Shown here: positions 23,782 to 34,588 of the stretch, one piece after another
Layout of the letters: each line of letters starts with the position of its first letter
Numbering within the stretch: position 1 is the first letter of the stretch
Source of the DNA: Favolaschia claudopus
Taxonomy: Eukaryota; Basidiomycota; Agaricomycetes; Agaricales; Mycenaceae
DNA: 64,000 nucleotides
Reading direction: 5' to 3'
Assembly (NCBI GenBank): GCA_037176885.1
Contig: JAWWNJ010000232.1
Span: forward strand, 124,001-188,000
Notes under the pieces: generated by a model
The model's input: only the letters and a program-made list of their open reading frames with translations
Databases searched by the model: none
What the model was told of the DNA's origin: nothing
Program-made: the position numbers and the translations under genes

Positions 23782-23866
23782 AATGCGGTAATGTAGAACA
23801 CAAATATTCAAACGCCAAGTTAACGAGTAGAATAACGAAGGTATACACGAGTATGTAGATACTAAT

Positions 23867-26118
23867 TCACACCGGTTCTGAACCCTTGGTCGGAACCTCA
23901 AGATCTATGAGACTCTGAAACTCGGTCTGTCCCGTTATCTTCAGTCTTTTGTTTTCTAACGAGTGCAGGTCCTCGTCGAGATCCGAGAAGGTCCGAGTCC
24001 TTTTGCTACTGGAACTACTTGGTTGGCCGTTTGAATCAGTGGTCTCGGCGGGGGCGAGGACGTCCGTCAAATTGAGTGACTCGGTGCGTTGAATGACTGT
24101 GCCAAGACCGTCACGACGTTGAGCAACGTAAGTCTGAGAGGGTGTTGCGACTAGGAGAAAAGGTTTGGCGAGAGCCTCTTTGAACGAAATACGAGACTCT
24201 CGGCGGGTCAAAGTTTGCTCCAAAAGGGCATTTCCTACAGAACGTCAGTTCGATATCGGTGACGGGACGACGTGCAAAGTGAATCCGAGTTGCTTACCAT
24301 CATGGCTGATCCTGTTCATGTCGATCATTTCACATAGAGCTTTATATTCCCGAGTTTCAGAAGCCATCAAGATTTTGTCGATGGTTTGCCGACAACCACT
24401 CATGAACCTGCGCAAAACAGAATATTAAGCAAAGAACATGCAAAATGAGGGCATACGAGCGTACATCAGCAGCAGACACATTCCGAAGCTGTATACATCC
24501 ACGCTGTTGTCGTACACTCCTGCCCTCATCTCAAGTGCACTGTACCCGTCGGAACCACACCAAGTCTATAGACGCCAAAATTAAGTCACAAGGGCTTACG
24601 GAAATGGAAAGTGTACTTGACATTCATTCTTGACAAGGGAGCAGGCTGGGTGGCATCTCCAAAATCGACAATCGACACTGTGGGGGTGTCGGATTGGTCG
24701 CTTACTATGATATTCTGTCGCGAAAGCGGTCAAGTCTTGGAGCGGAACAGTGTTTTTTTGTCAATACCCTGAGTCTGACACCTCGATGAGCTATTCCGAG
24801 TTTATGAATCGCTTTCATAGTGATACAAATTTGTCGGGCGATATGCTTGATTTTTTCTTCTCCTTGTGACGAAAGGGTTAATGCCAGATATATCGATAAC
24901 TGAAAGACATACCAAAGATATCGGTTGAAATGGCTGCCAGCAAATCTACTCCGGGGATGAACTCAAATACGAGGTCTGGGCAAAATCGTAAGATGGCATG
25001 GGCATTGGGACTCAATGTAATGCTTTACCCAATACAGTGACTTGATCATTGGCAAAGTCGTCAAGAAGTCGAGAAACTCCTGGAGGTCCTCTCAGCTTCA
25101 GAAGACATGATTGTTAACGGAGCCTGACCTAATATGTTCTTTACTTGCCCTAGCATGTCGATCTTGTGGAATACTGTTTGAGGACAATCAAAAATATAAC
25201 ACAAATATCATTACCTCAGTCTGTCCGTTCCTCGGCCTTTTCGCATTGCTACCACCACCAAAGTCACGCTCCTAAAAACATGGGCAGTTGCTCGAAACCC
25301 TGCAGGTGAAATAGATCGTACTTCGTTGTAACATATTCGTTTTATGATTACTTGTACGTCTGTGCCTATCTTGGTTGTGCGATACACCACACCGGAAGCA
25401 CCTTGAGCAAGATACTCAAGCTTTTGGTAGTCGTAGAGTTTGCAAACTTCATCGCCCTCCTGAAAAAACATGAACCCGTGATATTGACGCAGCAGATGGG
25501 TGGACGACATACCTTGATCGCCCATTCTTTTTCTCGGGCATCTGGAGGCGGCTCTATGGCCTCGAGCGGACGAAGAAGATCCTCGCTCTGTTCAGGGATT
25601 GTTTCTAGATATGAGGCCGGAATGGCAACGGTCTTCTCAGGCTGTGACAGGGTCGCCACAACTTCCAGGGACTCGCCGCTGTCCTCCAAGCTCAAGTGGT
25701 TTCTAGGCGGGGACGGGTCCGCCGGCTGGGTGGCTACGAGAGCTTCCTCCTCATCCTCAGAGGGCGAGAAAGAGGGCGAGAAAGAGAAGGCGGTTTCTCC
25801 AGAATGCTGTGATACGACTGGTACAAGAGACGCAGACGCATCGTTTGCAGGTTGTGTCAGTATAGAACCCTGGTCGTCGCTCTCAGAAAGCGAGGAGGTG
25901 GAAGCAATTCTCTTGGGTCTCTGAGTGACCATTTCGAACGGTGGCACAGATAGTGTTGCATCCGCTTTTATATCGAGACGTTTGCCTGCAATGTTCTGAA
26001 TCGCTTCAAACGCAAAGGAGAGAAACATCCTGAAAGCTAAAGCACCATCCTTTTGTTGGGACGAATAGCGTCGGTCAAGGGCATTGGGCGACAAAGCGTT
26101 TGAAACAAGCCACTTCAT
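23867..26118 (-). CDS. Protein kinase-like protein with HRG catalytic loop (probable pseudokinase)
   Basis: The first 230 or so residues (MKWLVSNALSPNALDRRYSS ...) are acidic and Ser-rich, with no known domain. A protein kinase fold follows: glycine loop LAQGASGVVYR, the VAIK-type lysine in VQVIIKRI, then LRGPPGVSRLLDDFANDQVT, LVFEFIPGVDLLAAI and TMKAIHKLGIAHRGVRLRNI. Next is an intact DFG (VSIVDFGDATQPAP), a GSDGYSALEM activation segment end, and DVYSFGMCLLLM for helix F. The HRD aspartate, the catalytic base, is Gly here and the following lysine is Arg, while the Asn of the loop is kept. This change would be expected to abolish or greatly lower kinase activity. The C-terminus (residues encoded about 23867-24230) is Ser-rich with a basic KRTRTFSDLDED. 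Tandem with NTF2 upstream. The partner or pathway is unknown. Confidence 0.75.
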
Positions 26119-26233
26119 TTGGGTAGCAAAGAAAGGAATAAACGAAAATCAGATGTTATCGTACATACCCCGGAATACGAGAACACTAGAAAGAAGCAGC
26201 ATCTAATCCTACATTTCCTGTCTTGGAAGGCGA

Positions 26234-26829
26234 TTAGGCGTAATTGAGTCGGAAGATGTCGTTGAAGCTGGACAAGCGTTCAAAACAAGCCGAGTGAGAG
26301 GCAAACTATCCACTCACACGTAGTAACTCCCTCCCTCCGGAAGCAGATGGAAGACCTGGCTGAACTGTAGGGGATTTGGGCTGTCATCCACCTTCGACGC
26401 GAAATTAGGCCATGAATCACATCGAGCACGAACAAGCATGACTGACAACCAACAAGCCGGTGACGCTGACGAGCAGGCTGGCCACAGAACCAGAAGAAGG
26501 TTGGGCATCTTTTGTGGTCACTTTGTGCTGCACTTTTTGGAATGGCAAAGACTGGCAGGCGCGTCCAGTGAGTCACGGAAAGGACTGGCGAAAAGGTGGG
26601 TAATACCACTAGCTTCTCTACGATAGCAGCGCTGCCGGCGATTTGAGCGCCCTCAAAAGTCAACATGGAGGCGTCGCGCTGCGAGTTGCATCGTCTCAAC
26701 ATGAAGATCGCGTAGATTAGCGAGTCGGGAAGAACCCACATAGAGTGAACCTAGATTCTTGCGATCGGAGTCGAAGGTCTGGTAGTAGAAGTCGACGAAT
26801 TGTCCAGCGACAGCATCGATGTCAGCCAT
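26234..26829 (-). CDS. NTF2: Nuclear transport factor 2
   Basis: NTF2 carries Ran-GDP into the nucleus through FG-nucleoporins. The joined exons give a protein of 124 residues, the usual length. It begins MADIDAVAGQFVDFYYQTFD and continues NLGSLYRDASMLTFEG, then AQIAGSAAIVEKLVSLPFQK and VQHKVTTKDAQPSSG. The end is [20 protein letters not shown] followed by NYA. The last exon is very short and joins at [13 protein letters not shown]. All conserved Ran-binding positions that I know (such as DD in LLVVDDSPNPLQFSQ) are present. Head-to-tail with the pseudokinase gene. Confidence 0.95.
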
Positions 26830-27077
26830 GGCAGTCAGAGCGGGTCTGCGGGTGGTGGTGGTACAGTTGGTAGTGTAAAGAGGGCGCGATTCGTTACGTA
26901 ACAGGTGAGGTGAGCGCTAGATACAGCTTGGATACAGCAAAATTTGTGAATATCCGTATCGATATCAGCCACTCAAGCTACTCGAGATCCGGGGAACGAA
27001 GACAACTTGGCATTTGAATGAAGCAACGGGGACAATATATTTACAAATGCCTGGACCCGGGAACGGCGCCTACAGGT

Positions 27078-27926
27078 TCACGAATCTAGTTCATGGGCCA
27101 TCCCCATGTCCTGAACACTCTCAATGAAACGCGTTGGTTGCAACATATTTTCCACAACAAATCGGCCATCTATCGGTAATATGTAAAGAAGATGACTCAG
27201 AGACAAGCGACCTACTTGGAATATCGTTCCCTTCAGCGCGAAGCCGGGCCTCGGTTTCGTTAACACATATACCGGTTTCAACATGGCGCTTGACCAAACG
27301 TTGACAGGCCTCTGCCTCGTCAACGTGGAGAAACCACCGTTCGTCTAATAGTGCAGAGGCTGCCGACCAGGGATCGATGGAAAGATACGTGTACAAGCCT
27401 TCGATGATAACTAGACGATGGTGGGGAAAGATAGAGACCGCGTCCGCTGTAGGATCTTTGATTGCATGTAAAAAGACAGGCGCAGTAATCGCTGGGATCT
27501 CTGTAGAGGCAGCCGAAGGCGAGAGAGGAAGTCGCAGAGATTTGACGAATTCAACGTATCCCTTGCCGTCAAATGTCCAGTGAGCACCACGACGCTCGTG
27601 TGCAAGTTCCGGGTCGGGGAAAGCATCTAGCGCAGCGCGCGAAAGATGCCATCCGTCTAGCCCAACCAGGATCGCAACAGTCCTTTGAATATCCGGAGCA
27701 CCGAGCTCGGCCTGCTCAAGAAGAGGATTGATAATTTTCAGCAGCCGATGGCAAAACGACGATTTGCCAGCGGCAGGCGAGCCAGCCACCCCGACAATGA
27801 GTCTCGATTCGGGGGGAGTTCTGGTCGACGAGAATTTCTTGAGAAGTCGACTTGACTTGATCGAAAAACATACTCGCGCAGTTTGTTGACTAGATCGATC
27901 GCCAATTCTTCTGCTATTCGGTCCAT
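27078..27926 (-). CDS. P-loop sugar/nucleoside kinase-like protein (uridine kinase/YFH7 group)
   Basis: A small P-loop kinase. Exon 1 reads MDRIAEELAIDLVNKLRE; a 53-base intron leads to PPESRLIVGVAGSPAAGKSS, with Walker A G-SPAA-G-K-S. Then come VAILVGLDGWHLSRAALDAF (the D-G-x-H substrate motif of the uridine kinase and phosphoribulokinase superfamily), RRGAHWTFDGKGYVEFVKSL, and HHRLVIIEGLYTYL, which has the E-G-x-Y motif. HVDEAEACQRLVKRHVETGI follows as lid segment, and the last exon gives NGRFVVENMLQPTRFIESVQ. About 240 residues. The layout fits the yeast YFH7 and bacterial FrcK-like group, whose substrates are poorly known. I would not name a substrate. Its 5' side faces the SNM1/Artemis gene. 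Confidence 0.8.
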
Positions 27927-28259
27927 GGTCGGTAAATCAGCAAGTGCTCAGTAAACAAGTGTTGAACGTTCAGAGCTGAGGATATCAGCGTTTTGGAAGA
28001 GTCATGCTCCGAGTGCCGTGACATGATGTGACACACGGCATAACGTGACCTGATTTGGACCTGATGCGTACCGCCTTGGACCTCTCCCTCCTCCTCGTTC
28101 CTTGACGCGTATGACTGCGAGTCTTTGAGCTTCACTAGCACCGTAGTGTGCTCGATACTCGATTATATCGGAATCAATCATTTAATTGGACCTAACGTCT
28201 AACAATACCCGCAACACATATATCATCTAATTTATCTGCTGCATTGCGAAACCTACAAG
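27927..28259. promoter_or_regulatory. Divergent intergenic region, P-loop kinase / SNM1-like gene
   Basis: A gap of 333 bases between two ATGs. It contains short repeated words (GTGACATGATGTGACAC near 28017-28033) and presumably both promoters. No gene is supported. Confidence 0.4.
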
Positions 28260-30845
28260 ATGCCACCCGGGACGCCATACAACTCATTCATCCGCCCATA
28301 CAGCATACGAGTTGACGAATTTACCAACTCTCCTGACATCGACACCGTCCCCACTCTTCACCTTCTCAGCCACACCCACTCAGATCACATAACCGGTCTG
28401 CAGGCAAAGTCTTTCGGCTACATCGTCATTTGCTCGCACGATGCGAAGGAGATGCTGCTACGCCACGAGGTTTATGCCGAGCGGTCATTGCATGAACACG
28501 AATATCGAGCCGAAACCACTCGGACATATTCTCATCTTAAAGTGGATCCACTTGTTTACCCCGATGGATCCATGTATTATACCGGCTCAAGAGACTTACT
28601 GGTGCGTAAGGAATTCTCTGTACAGCCAACCGTTTCAATTTGTGTTATAGCGGCCGCTTGCCCTCAACACCCCCACTCAATTTGAGCTCACAAATAGCGA
28701 AACAGTGACCATTACCCTGTTCGATGCTAACCATTGTCCAGGGGCTTGTTATGTGCGTCTTTTTGGATCTCGTCCTTGACACTTAACTCAACCCTGCCCA
28801 GGTTTCTCATAGAGGGGACCGCGGCGCTGTGCTGCATACCGGCGATTTCCGAGCCGAGCCTTGGTTTCTCGAGTCGATCACTCATAATCCATTCCTTCAG
28901 CCATACCTGGCCGGCGATGACTCGCAGCCGCGCGACCCCAATAGCGTATTGGAAGCCATTTATCTCGACACCGCATCCGTAATGACATCTGCGTCTGTGC
29001 CGACCAAGGTATCTCATATTCTTCATAAACGTCCTCGATTCTGACACCTTCTAGGCCAGTGCTACTTCTGGTCTCATTGATCTCATGAAAATGCTCCCTA
29101 CAACTACCTATTTTCTTCATCAACTCTTGGACCTGGGGTTACGAAGATGTCCTCAAAGCGGTTTCCCGCGCCTTCCGAACACAAATCCACCTTGACCGCT
29201 ATAAACATGGAATATATACGAACATCTCAGACCCGGTTCTGCGATCCCTCGGAACGCGCGACGAGGCCGCTTCTCGCTTCCATGCATGCGAGCGTTTCGA
29301 CCGTTGTGATTATGTAGCCGATGCTGATCCACACCCCGCGAACAGAGGCCTAAGCCGCATGGGTAGGGCCTGTTGTGTATGTCAATCCCGTCACTATGTC
29401 CGCCGCTCGATGGCAGACGTATCTACAAGAGACCAAGCTCGCTATCGGTCGCGGGGATTCTATCAAGTCTTTGGTGTGTTTTACTTTGGCTAACTCCCAC
29501 TGAGCCTGAACAATGGCATAGTTAGTACCACTCTCGCGACACTCGCCTTTGCCTGAGCTGCAAGCCTTTGTGGCTGTCCTGCGGCCGCGCCGTGTCGTGC
29601 CGAATACGCTGATTCCAGGATTGCATGGACTCGACTGGAAGGGAATGGACCGCATATTCGACCCATTCCTCGATCAACCACTACCGCTCGAACAAACGTC
29701 CGCCGACTTGGACTTTGACATACCCGCAGACGATGCGATTACAGAAATGGACACCGCTATCATCAATCTCGTCGGCGGCCACGATGCCACCAGTCTTGCA
29801 GAGAAATGGGCAGAGAGTAGCAAGTTACGGAAGAAGTTTGAGATTGTGAGGAGCTGGCTGGGTGTGAGCGAACGACGGGTCGTGGATCGCGTGTTTGAAC
29901 AAACAGTGCCAGCCACGACAAGGGAAATGCCACGCGTCCTCGATAGCGAGGACGAGGACTCGAACTATGGCGAAGCCGATGATGAGCGGGGTCGAACTGC
30001 GCATTTTCTGTTTGCGGGTCTGGCAGGAATCGAGGATAAGCCGTCGGGAGTGGTGTATCAGGTCATCTTCATCGCCCACTACGCCAGCCAGCAACGGCCA
30101 TGCTCGACCGGAGCGTTCCCTACGCCTGTCTCGTCACCATTACGTTTACCTCTCGCGCGCGCGGTGCCGCAGGACAAGGGGAAGAAGCGAATGATTGTGA
30201 GCACCCCAACGTCCCAAACACCCTCAGCGAAGCGCGCACGCGCCATGCTCGAATCTCCGTTCGATTCCCAGCGACAGCAGTACGACAAGTCTGCCTGGCT
30301 GACGATCTCAAGCCCCCCATCACCCCTCCGCGCGGTAGGGAACACGGTCCCCGTTGCGTCATCAAGCAAGCTTCCACCTGTGACTTTTAAAGCCGAGGGT
30401 ACACAATTCGCTCTCATATACCCCACCCACAACACCCAAATCCGTTCGAACACTCGGTTCATCTCCTCTCAATCCTCGACAACTACATAGCCCGTTGATT
30501 CCTTCGCGGCACATTGTGACGCCAGAGGGTGGCGTCTACACATTCTACGAAGTTCTTCCGGCCTCCTCTCCTGTGTCCGTTCGCCCCTTAATCCCTTCTC
30601 CCCCGGCCAAGCATTCGAAGGTTCACTCGCAAACAATATCTGAAAGCATCGAGGGGGAGCGCAGCAAGCTGCGACGACGCTTGAAGCTGCATGATCGCCT
30701 CCGTCGTGACAATCCTGCTCGTATGGTTTCGAACAGATTTGCCACGAAACGAAGGAAGCTCGAGCGTCGGTATCATACGCTCGCACAGCAAGGCGTCAGT
30801 CCGGCGATCCTTCGACAAGACAAAGCATCGCGTCATCAGACTTGA
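28260..30845 (+). CDS. SNM1/PSO2/Artemis-type DNA repair nuclease (beta-CASP metallo-beta-lactamase)
   Basis: A metal-dependent nuclease acting on DNA ends and cross-links. The start gives MPPGTPYNSFIRPYSIRVDE and soon the metal-binding HLLSHTHSDHITGL (H-x-H-x-D-H). TVTITLFDANHCPGACY is the second beta-CASP motif, and AVLHTGDFRAEPWFLESI supplies the next metal ligand Asp. IYLDTASVM and KAVSRAFRTQIHLDRYKHGI lead on, with VLRPRRVVPNTLIPGLHGLD marking the DRMBL domain end. The long C-terminus (from about 29650) is acidic and Ser/Pro-rich and unrecognised. It becomes basic near the end (RSKLRRRLKLHDRLRRDN). An intron near 30354-30391 is needed to leave the frame that stops at 30488. HTHSDH and the short N-terminus fit Artemis better than PSO2, but this is not decisive. 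Convergent with GCP2. Confidence 0.85.
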
Positions 30846-31383
30846 AAACCCATATTTTAAAACCATCGGTTAGATAATTCATAGAATATCTCTACTTATA
30901 TTGCGTATTGTCTGGCCGAGCGAAGCTTTACGGTGAGCTCGGCCTGGGGTGTATTGTTAGTGTTGTACATTACATACATGTATTCCAGTTGACTCGTGCA
31001 CTACTCGTAGGTACTTAGGCGCATTGTACACCCACTGGGTCCCCCAGATTTCGCAGCGGCGCACTATCTCGAGTCTAGATATGATCCACGTTGAGATCAG
31101 ATAGCTGTCTGGTGGGAGGTCGCGTCCAGTCCTTCAGGACTCCAGCCACTTATACCCTTGTCACCTGACGGGCCATGCAAGCGCCCAAAAGACAATAGAA
31201 TGAGCGGCATACCGCGCAGCCTCAGCCTACATGAAGACGGGCCTGCTCATAACCGAGCGGGATTGGAGTCGATGACGAGGGCTACGACGTTTTATTGACG
31301 CTGCTGAGCCGGACAACCAGCGGAAGAAGGGATACGTGTTCACTTGAAGCGTAGTATTGCACGCAATTCAGATAGACCTGTAA
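30846..31383. other. Intergenic region between two convergent genes
   Basis: About 540 bases between the SNM1-like and GCP2 stops. It should contain both 3' UTRs. A short palindrome (AGTCCTTCAGGACT, near 31130) is the only structure noted. No open frame with a recognisable domain. Confidence 0.5.
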
Positions 31384-34300
31384 TTAGTAGTCAACAAACT
31401 GAATCCTGTGCTGGAGGCCAATAAGCTCGCCTTGAACCTAGCAAAGTGGGTTTATTTTGAGTCACTCCAAAAACGACAGCAGACAACGGGAACGAACCAG
31501 TGGTTGAAATTCGTCTCGAACTTGCCTAAGATCTCCGAGCGTGTTTTCATAGACTGGTCTCCTCCGGCGTTTCCGAGGCAGCGATAGCAGAAACCGCAGT
31601 TTTGGTGACGATGACGTGTACATTGTGAAGGTAGAGCAGGTAAACAATGAGCCGTGAATATGCCTACGAAACGGTCAAATGTCAGGGAATTGTTGATTGA
31701 TATTTCGCAGGTATTGGTTATAACTACGCACCCTCAATAGTTTGGAGAGCTCGTCAGCATACACTCCTTCAAACAAGTGTCCAAGAAATCCACATGATCT
31801 CGCAGTAGCTGGTCGACTGTCGTAACCTTTGCGAGCTTGGCTTCGAGCGCACGCCAATTCGGCTCTAGGACCTCAACGTCGCGAACGCAAGGATCTGCTG
31901 GACGAAGGAGAGCAATGCGTGCACGCAACAGAAGTACACGCAACCGCCAGCGCTCCAGTTCCGGATAGTGCGGCAAGGGCTTCCGCCAAGGTGTGGTCTG
32001 CTGCTCGATCCACATCGCCCCGAGCGACAGCTCAACGTGCTTGAGGTGAAGCAGGAACCCGGAAAATGAGTTGATAACGCAAGATGGTTTTGCGCGAGAT
32101 GACAAGGGAAAGGGGGAACTTGACTGTGTAGTCACAGGGCGAAGGCATCGATGGCTACATGTGAAGCGGATGAGAGATGAGGAATTTAAAAAAGAACTCC
32201 CACAAACCAAGGAACTTCTTGTCATCTTTGGCCTTTTTCGGCTCTTCCTGCTGGGACCTTGGGATCACCATCCTCTTCACCGATGACGCCGCTGACATTG
32301 ACGACATTGAGCAGCCCACTCATACAAGCCGCTCGTCGTCAGTGTTACTTTGACGTCCTCTCTGAACAGCGCATCTTCGCCATGCGAGTCAGTGTTCAAA
32401 GCGAGATCGAGTAAGCTCTGGAGTTTCACGATAGACGCAGACTTGGCGGGCTGCCTCAGCTCCGAGTGCGAAAGATCGAGCATGTGTGTCAAGAACGACG
32501 ATTTGGGACAAGAAAAAATATCGTTTTAGAGATGAGAGACGCGGAATGAGCTGCTGATCGCGAAGCAGGAGCTGCAAAAGCGTGCGGTTGGGCGTGCGTG
32601 TATGCGTCCTCTAGAAAAACGTAAAACCTAGCCCAAGATCAGTATACAGAAAAGAAAATCAGTGTCGAGCGGAATTCAGACAGACTTTTCGTCGTCCCAT
32701 GGAGAGGATCTCGTCATCACTATGGCCTTGGTCTCTCCGTATTCTATCCGCACTCTCGGATGACGTTCAGATACTTGCCCGCAAGAAGGATCTTATGCTT
32801 CCAACCCTCGAGCAGGGGGTGGTACGCATGCACCGCCTTGGCAATCGTCCACCTATTGATCTGGGAGCTGGCACGCCTGCTTGCGTCGCTTTGATGGCGC
32901 AGCCAGCGTCGAGCCATCACGGAGCTGTTTTGCATAGAGTCAGAATCATGCTGTCTGAGCGCCATAAGATATACCTACCGTATATCGTCGTTCCCAATAC
33001 TCGTCCGTGTAATCCATCTCCAATATCCCCCGATTGATGAACTTGCTCTCCTTTACCAAAAGCTCTTCGTACGGGTCTACTAATCGTCCCGTCATAATCC
33101 ATACTCGCAGCATCGCGACGTATGGCGTTCCAGCGGCACGCAGGAGTGTGCTATAAAGCGTCTTGGCGGTAGGGTCCCCGGACATGTTCTGCATGCGCTC
33201 GTAGGATTATAGCTAGCACCTCTCCGCCCTTGACAGGCGATGCCGCTGCTATCCACCTCTAGTCCGTTTTTGTCGATCTCGGACAAGACGGCCTTGAGCT
33301 TAGCACCACCGAGGCCGAGGGCTTCGTTGCGGGCATCCTCCTCGGGGTCTGTCGCGCTTTCTGAGGAGGAAGAATCCAAGTCGGCAGCAGGATCATCCGC
33401 TGACCCGAGCTCCAGAACCAGCTGATAGATGAGGGAGAGTGTGTGGATTGTGGGGTGTATATAAAACCAGAGTTTCTGAAGAGAAAACTGGGCGGATGTG
33501 GAGAAAGCGTGTTCGAGCTGGGACAAAAGTGTTTGATAGTCCTTCAACATGTCGCGGATAGAGGCACATAGTGCGTGGTTGACGAGACCGAAGTCGAGAT
33601 GGCTACGCTGCTCGACAAAGGATAAGATGGCAGTATAATAGGTGCCGAGGGGCAGTATTCGTTCCACCAGGTCACGTAGAGACGAATCTGTGGAGTTGAT
33701 GGAATGCTGGGGTTCAAACTACGGATGTCAACGCACCTAGTGACGAAGAGGCCACAAAACGGATTCCTTGTAACGGGTCATCATCTTCTGCAGAGTACTC
33801 GGGATGAAAGGTGATGAAGGTTCCCTCGATACCCTTAAGGAAGGGTTGCTCGTATGATGGTATAACCAAATGGAAATCGTGCGTACCATGAGAATACACA
33901 GCATATCCTCGAGGATGAGGGCTTCCTGAATATCAACCGGCACATTCTCAAGCGGCTCCTGCCTGGCCTTGCCCTTGGACTTGGGTGCTCCCGTTACCGA
34001 GCTCACGCGGGAGTTAAGAGGTGCCCGCACGAAGGACGTTTCTGCAATGAACGATGGCTCGTTTTGGCCTGCTCGAAAGTGAGAAATCGGGGACCGCTAA
34101 GGGGCAAACTACACACTTCTGGCGCGACTTTCACGCGACAAATGGCCGTTCCCGGTAATTTCTTCATCGATATCATCTTGCGGTAGCCTGTTGCGCCGTA
34201 CGGACGCGATAGTACCAGTGATCTGCCGTTCGAGTTGGAATGGGCGACGAGCGACACGAGTTTGAAGATACTTTTGTATACTCTTTAGCAGAAAGAGTAA

Positions 34301-34468
34301 TGTTATTCTTTCTTCCACCTGTACGCGTTCTCGGGGTGAATGGTTCCATTTAGACGCGTAGATCTTGACGACGAACAAGGCAAAGAACTGGCAAAGAGCA
34401 AGTTGGGCGTAACGGAGTGACCGTGGACTTTGCCTCTCATTTGTCGACGATAAAGTCAAGTCGACCAA
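31384..34468 (-). CDS. Gamma-tubulin complex component 2 (SPC97/ALP4 family)
   Basis: A core part of the gamma-tubulin small complex that nucleates microtubules at the spindle pole body. The N-terminus has SPRSLRYAQLALCQFFALF. Then come VPVDIQEALILEDMLCILM and, across an intron, GIEGTFITFHPEYS. This is the 'Q-E-A-L-x-x-E-D-L-L-x-V-L-M-G-x-E-G' block of GCP2 (first GRIP motif). The middle has ILPLGTYYTAILSFVEQRSH, SLQKLWFYIHPTIHTLSLIY, LLRAAGTPYVAMLRVWIMTG and DPYEELLVKESKFINRGILE. The second GRIP part has WIEQQTTPWRKPLPHY-type sequence, RDHVDFLDTCLKECMLTDEL and ends LIGLQHRIQFVDY. An acidic Ser-rich loop (SSSESATDPEEDA) is inserted in the middle. About ten introns. Head-to-head with the next gene: the ATGs are only about 120 bases apart. 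Confidence 0.8.
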
Positions 34469-34588
34469 GATTCAAGAAATAATAGTTAGGAGCAATGCAG
34501 ATGCGACGTAAATCATCTGCGCAGAACCTTCTCGCGTCCTTCAAAGCTCCTCCTGGAACAATCCGGCAACCCCCACAGCAACAACCCC

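Noticed and set aside
30240..30270. A GTTCGATTCCC word like a tRNA T-arm
   Set aside because: It lies inside the SNM1-like coding exon and no matching acceptor or anticodon arms surround it.
30384..30490. SNM1-like gene ending at 30488
   Set aside because: A second frame open from 30384 carries on with coding-like sequence to 30845, and an intron ending TTTTAAAG joins them in phase.
7115..30845. RAD18 and SNM1/Artemis as a DNA-repair cluster
   Set aside because: They are more than 20 kb apart with unrelated genes between; ordinary scatter.
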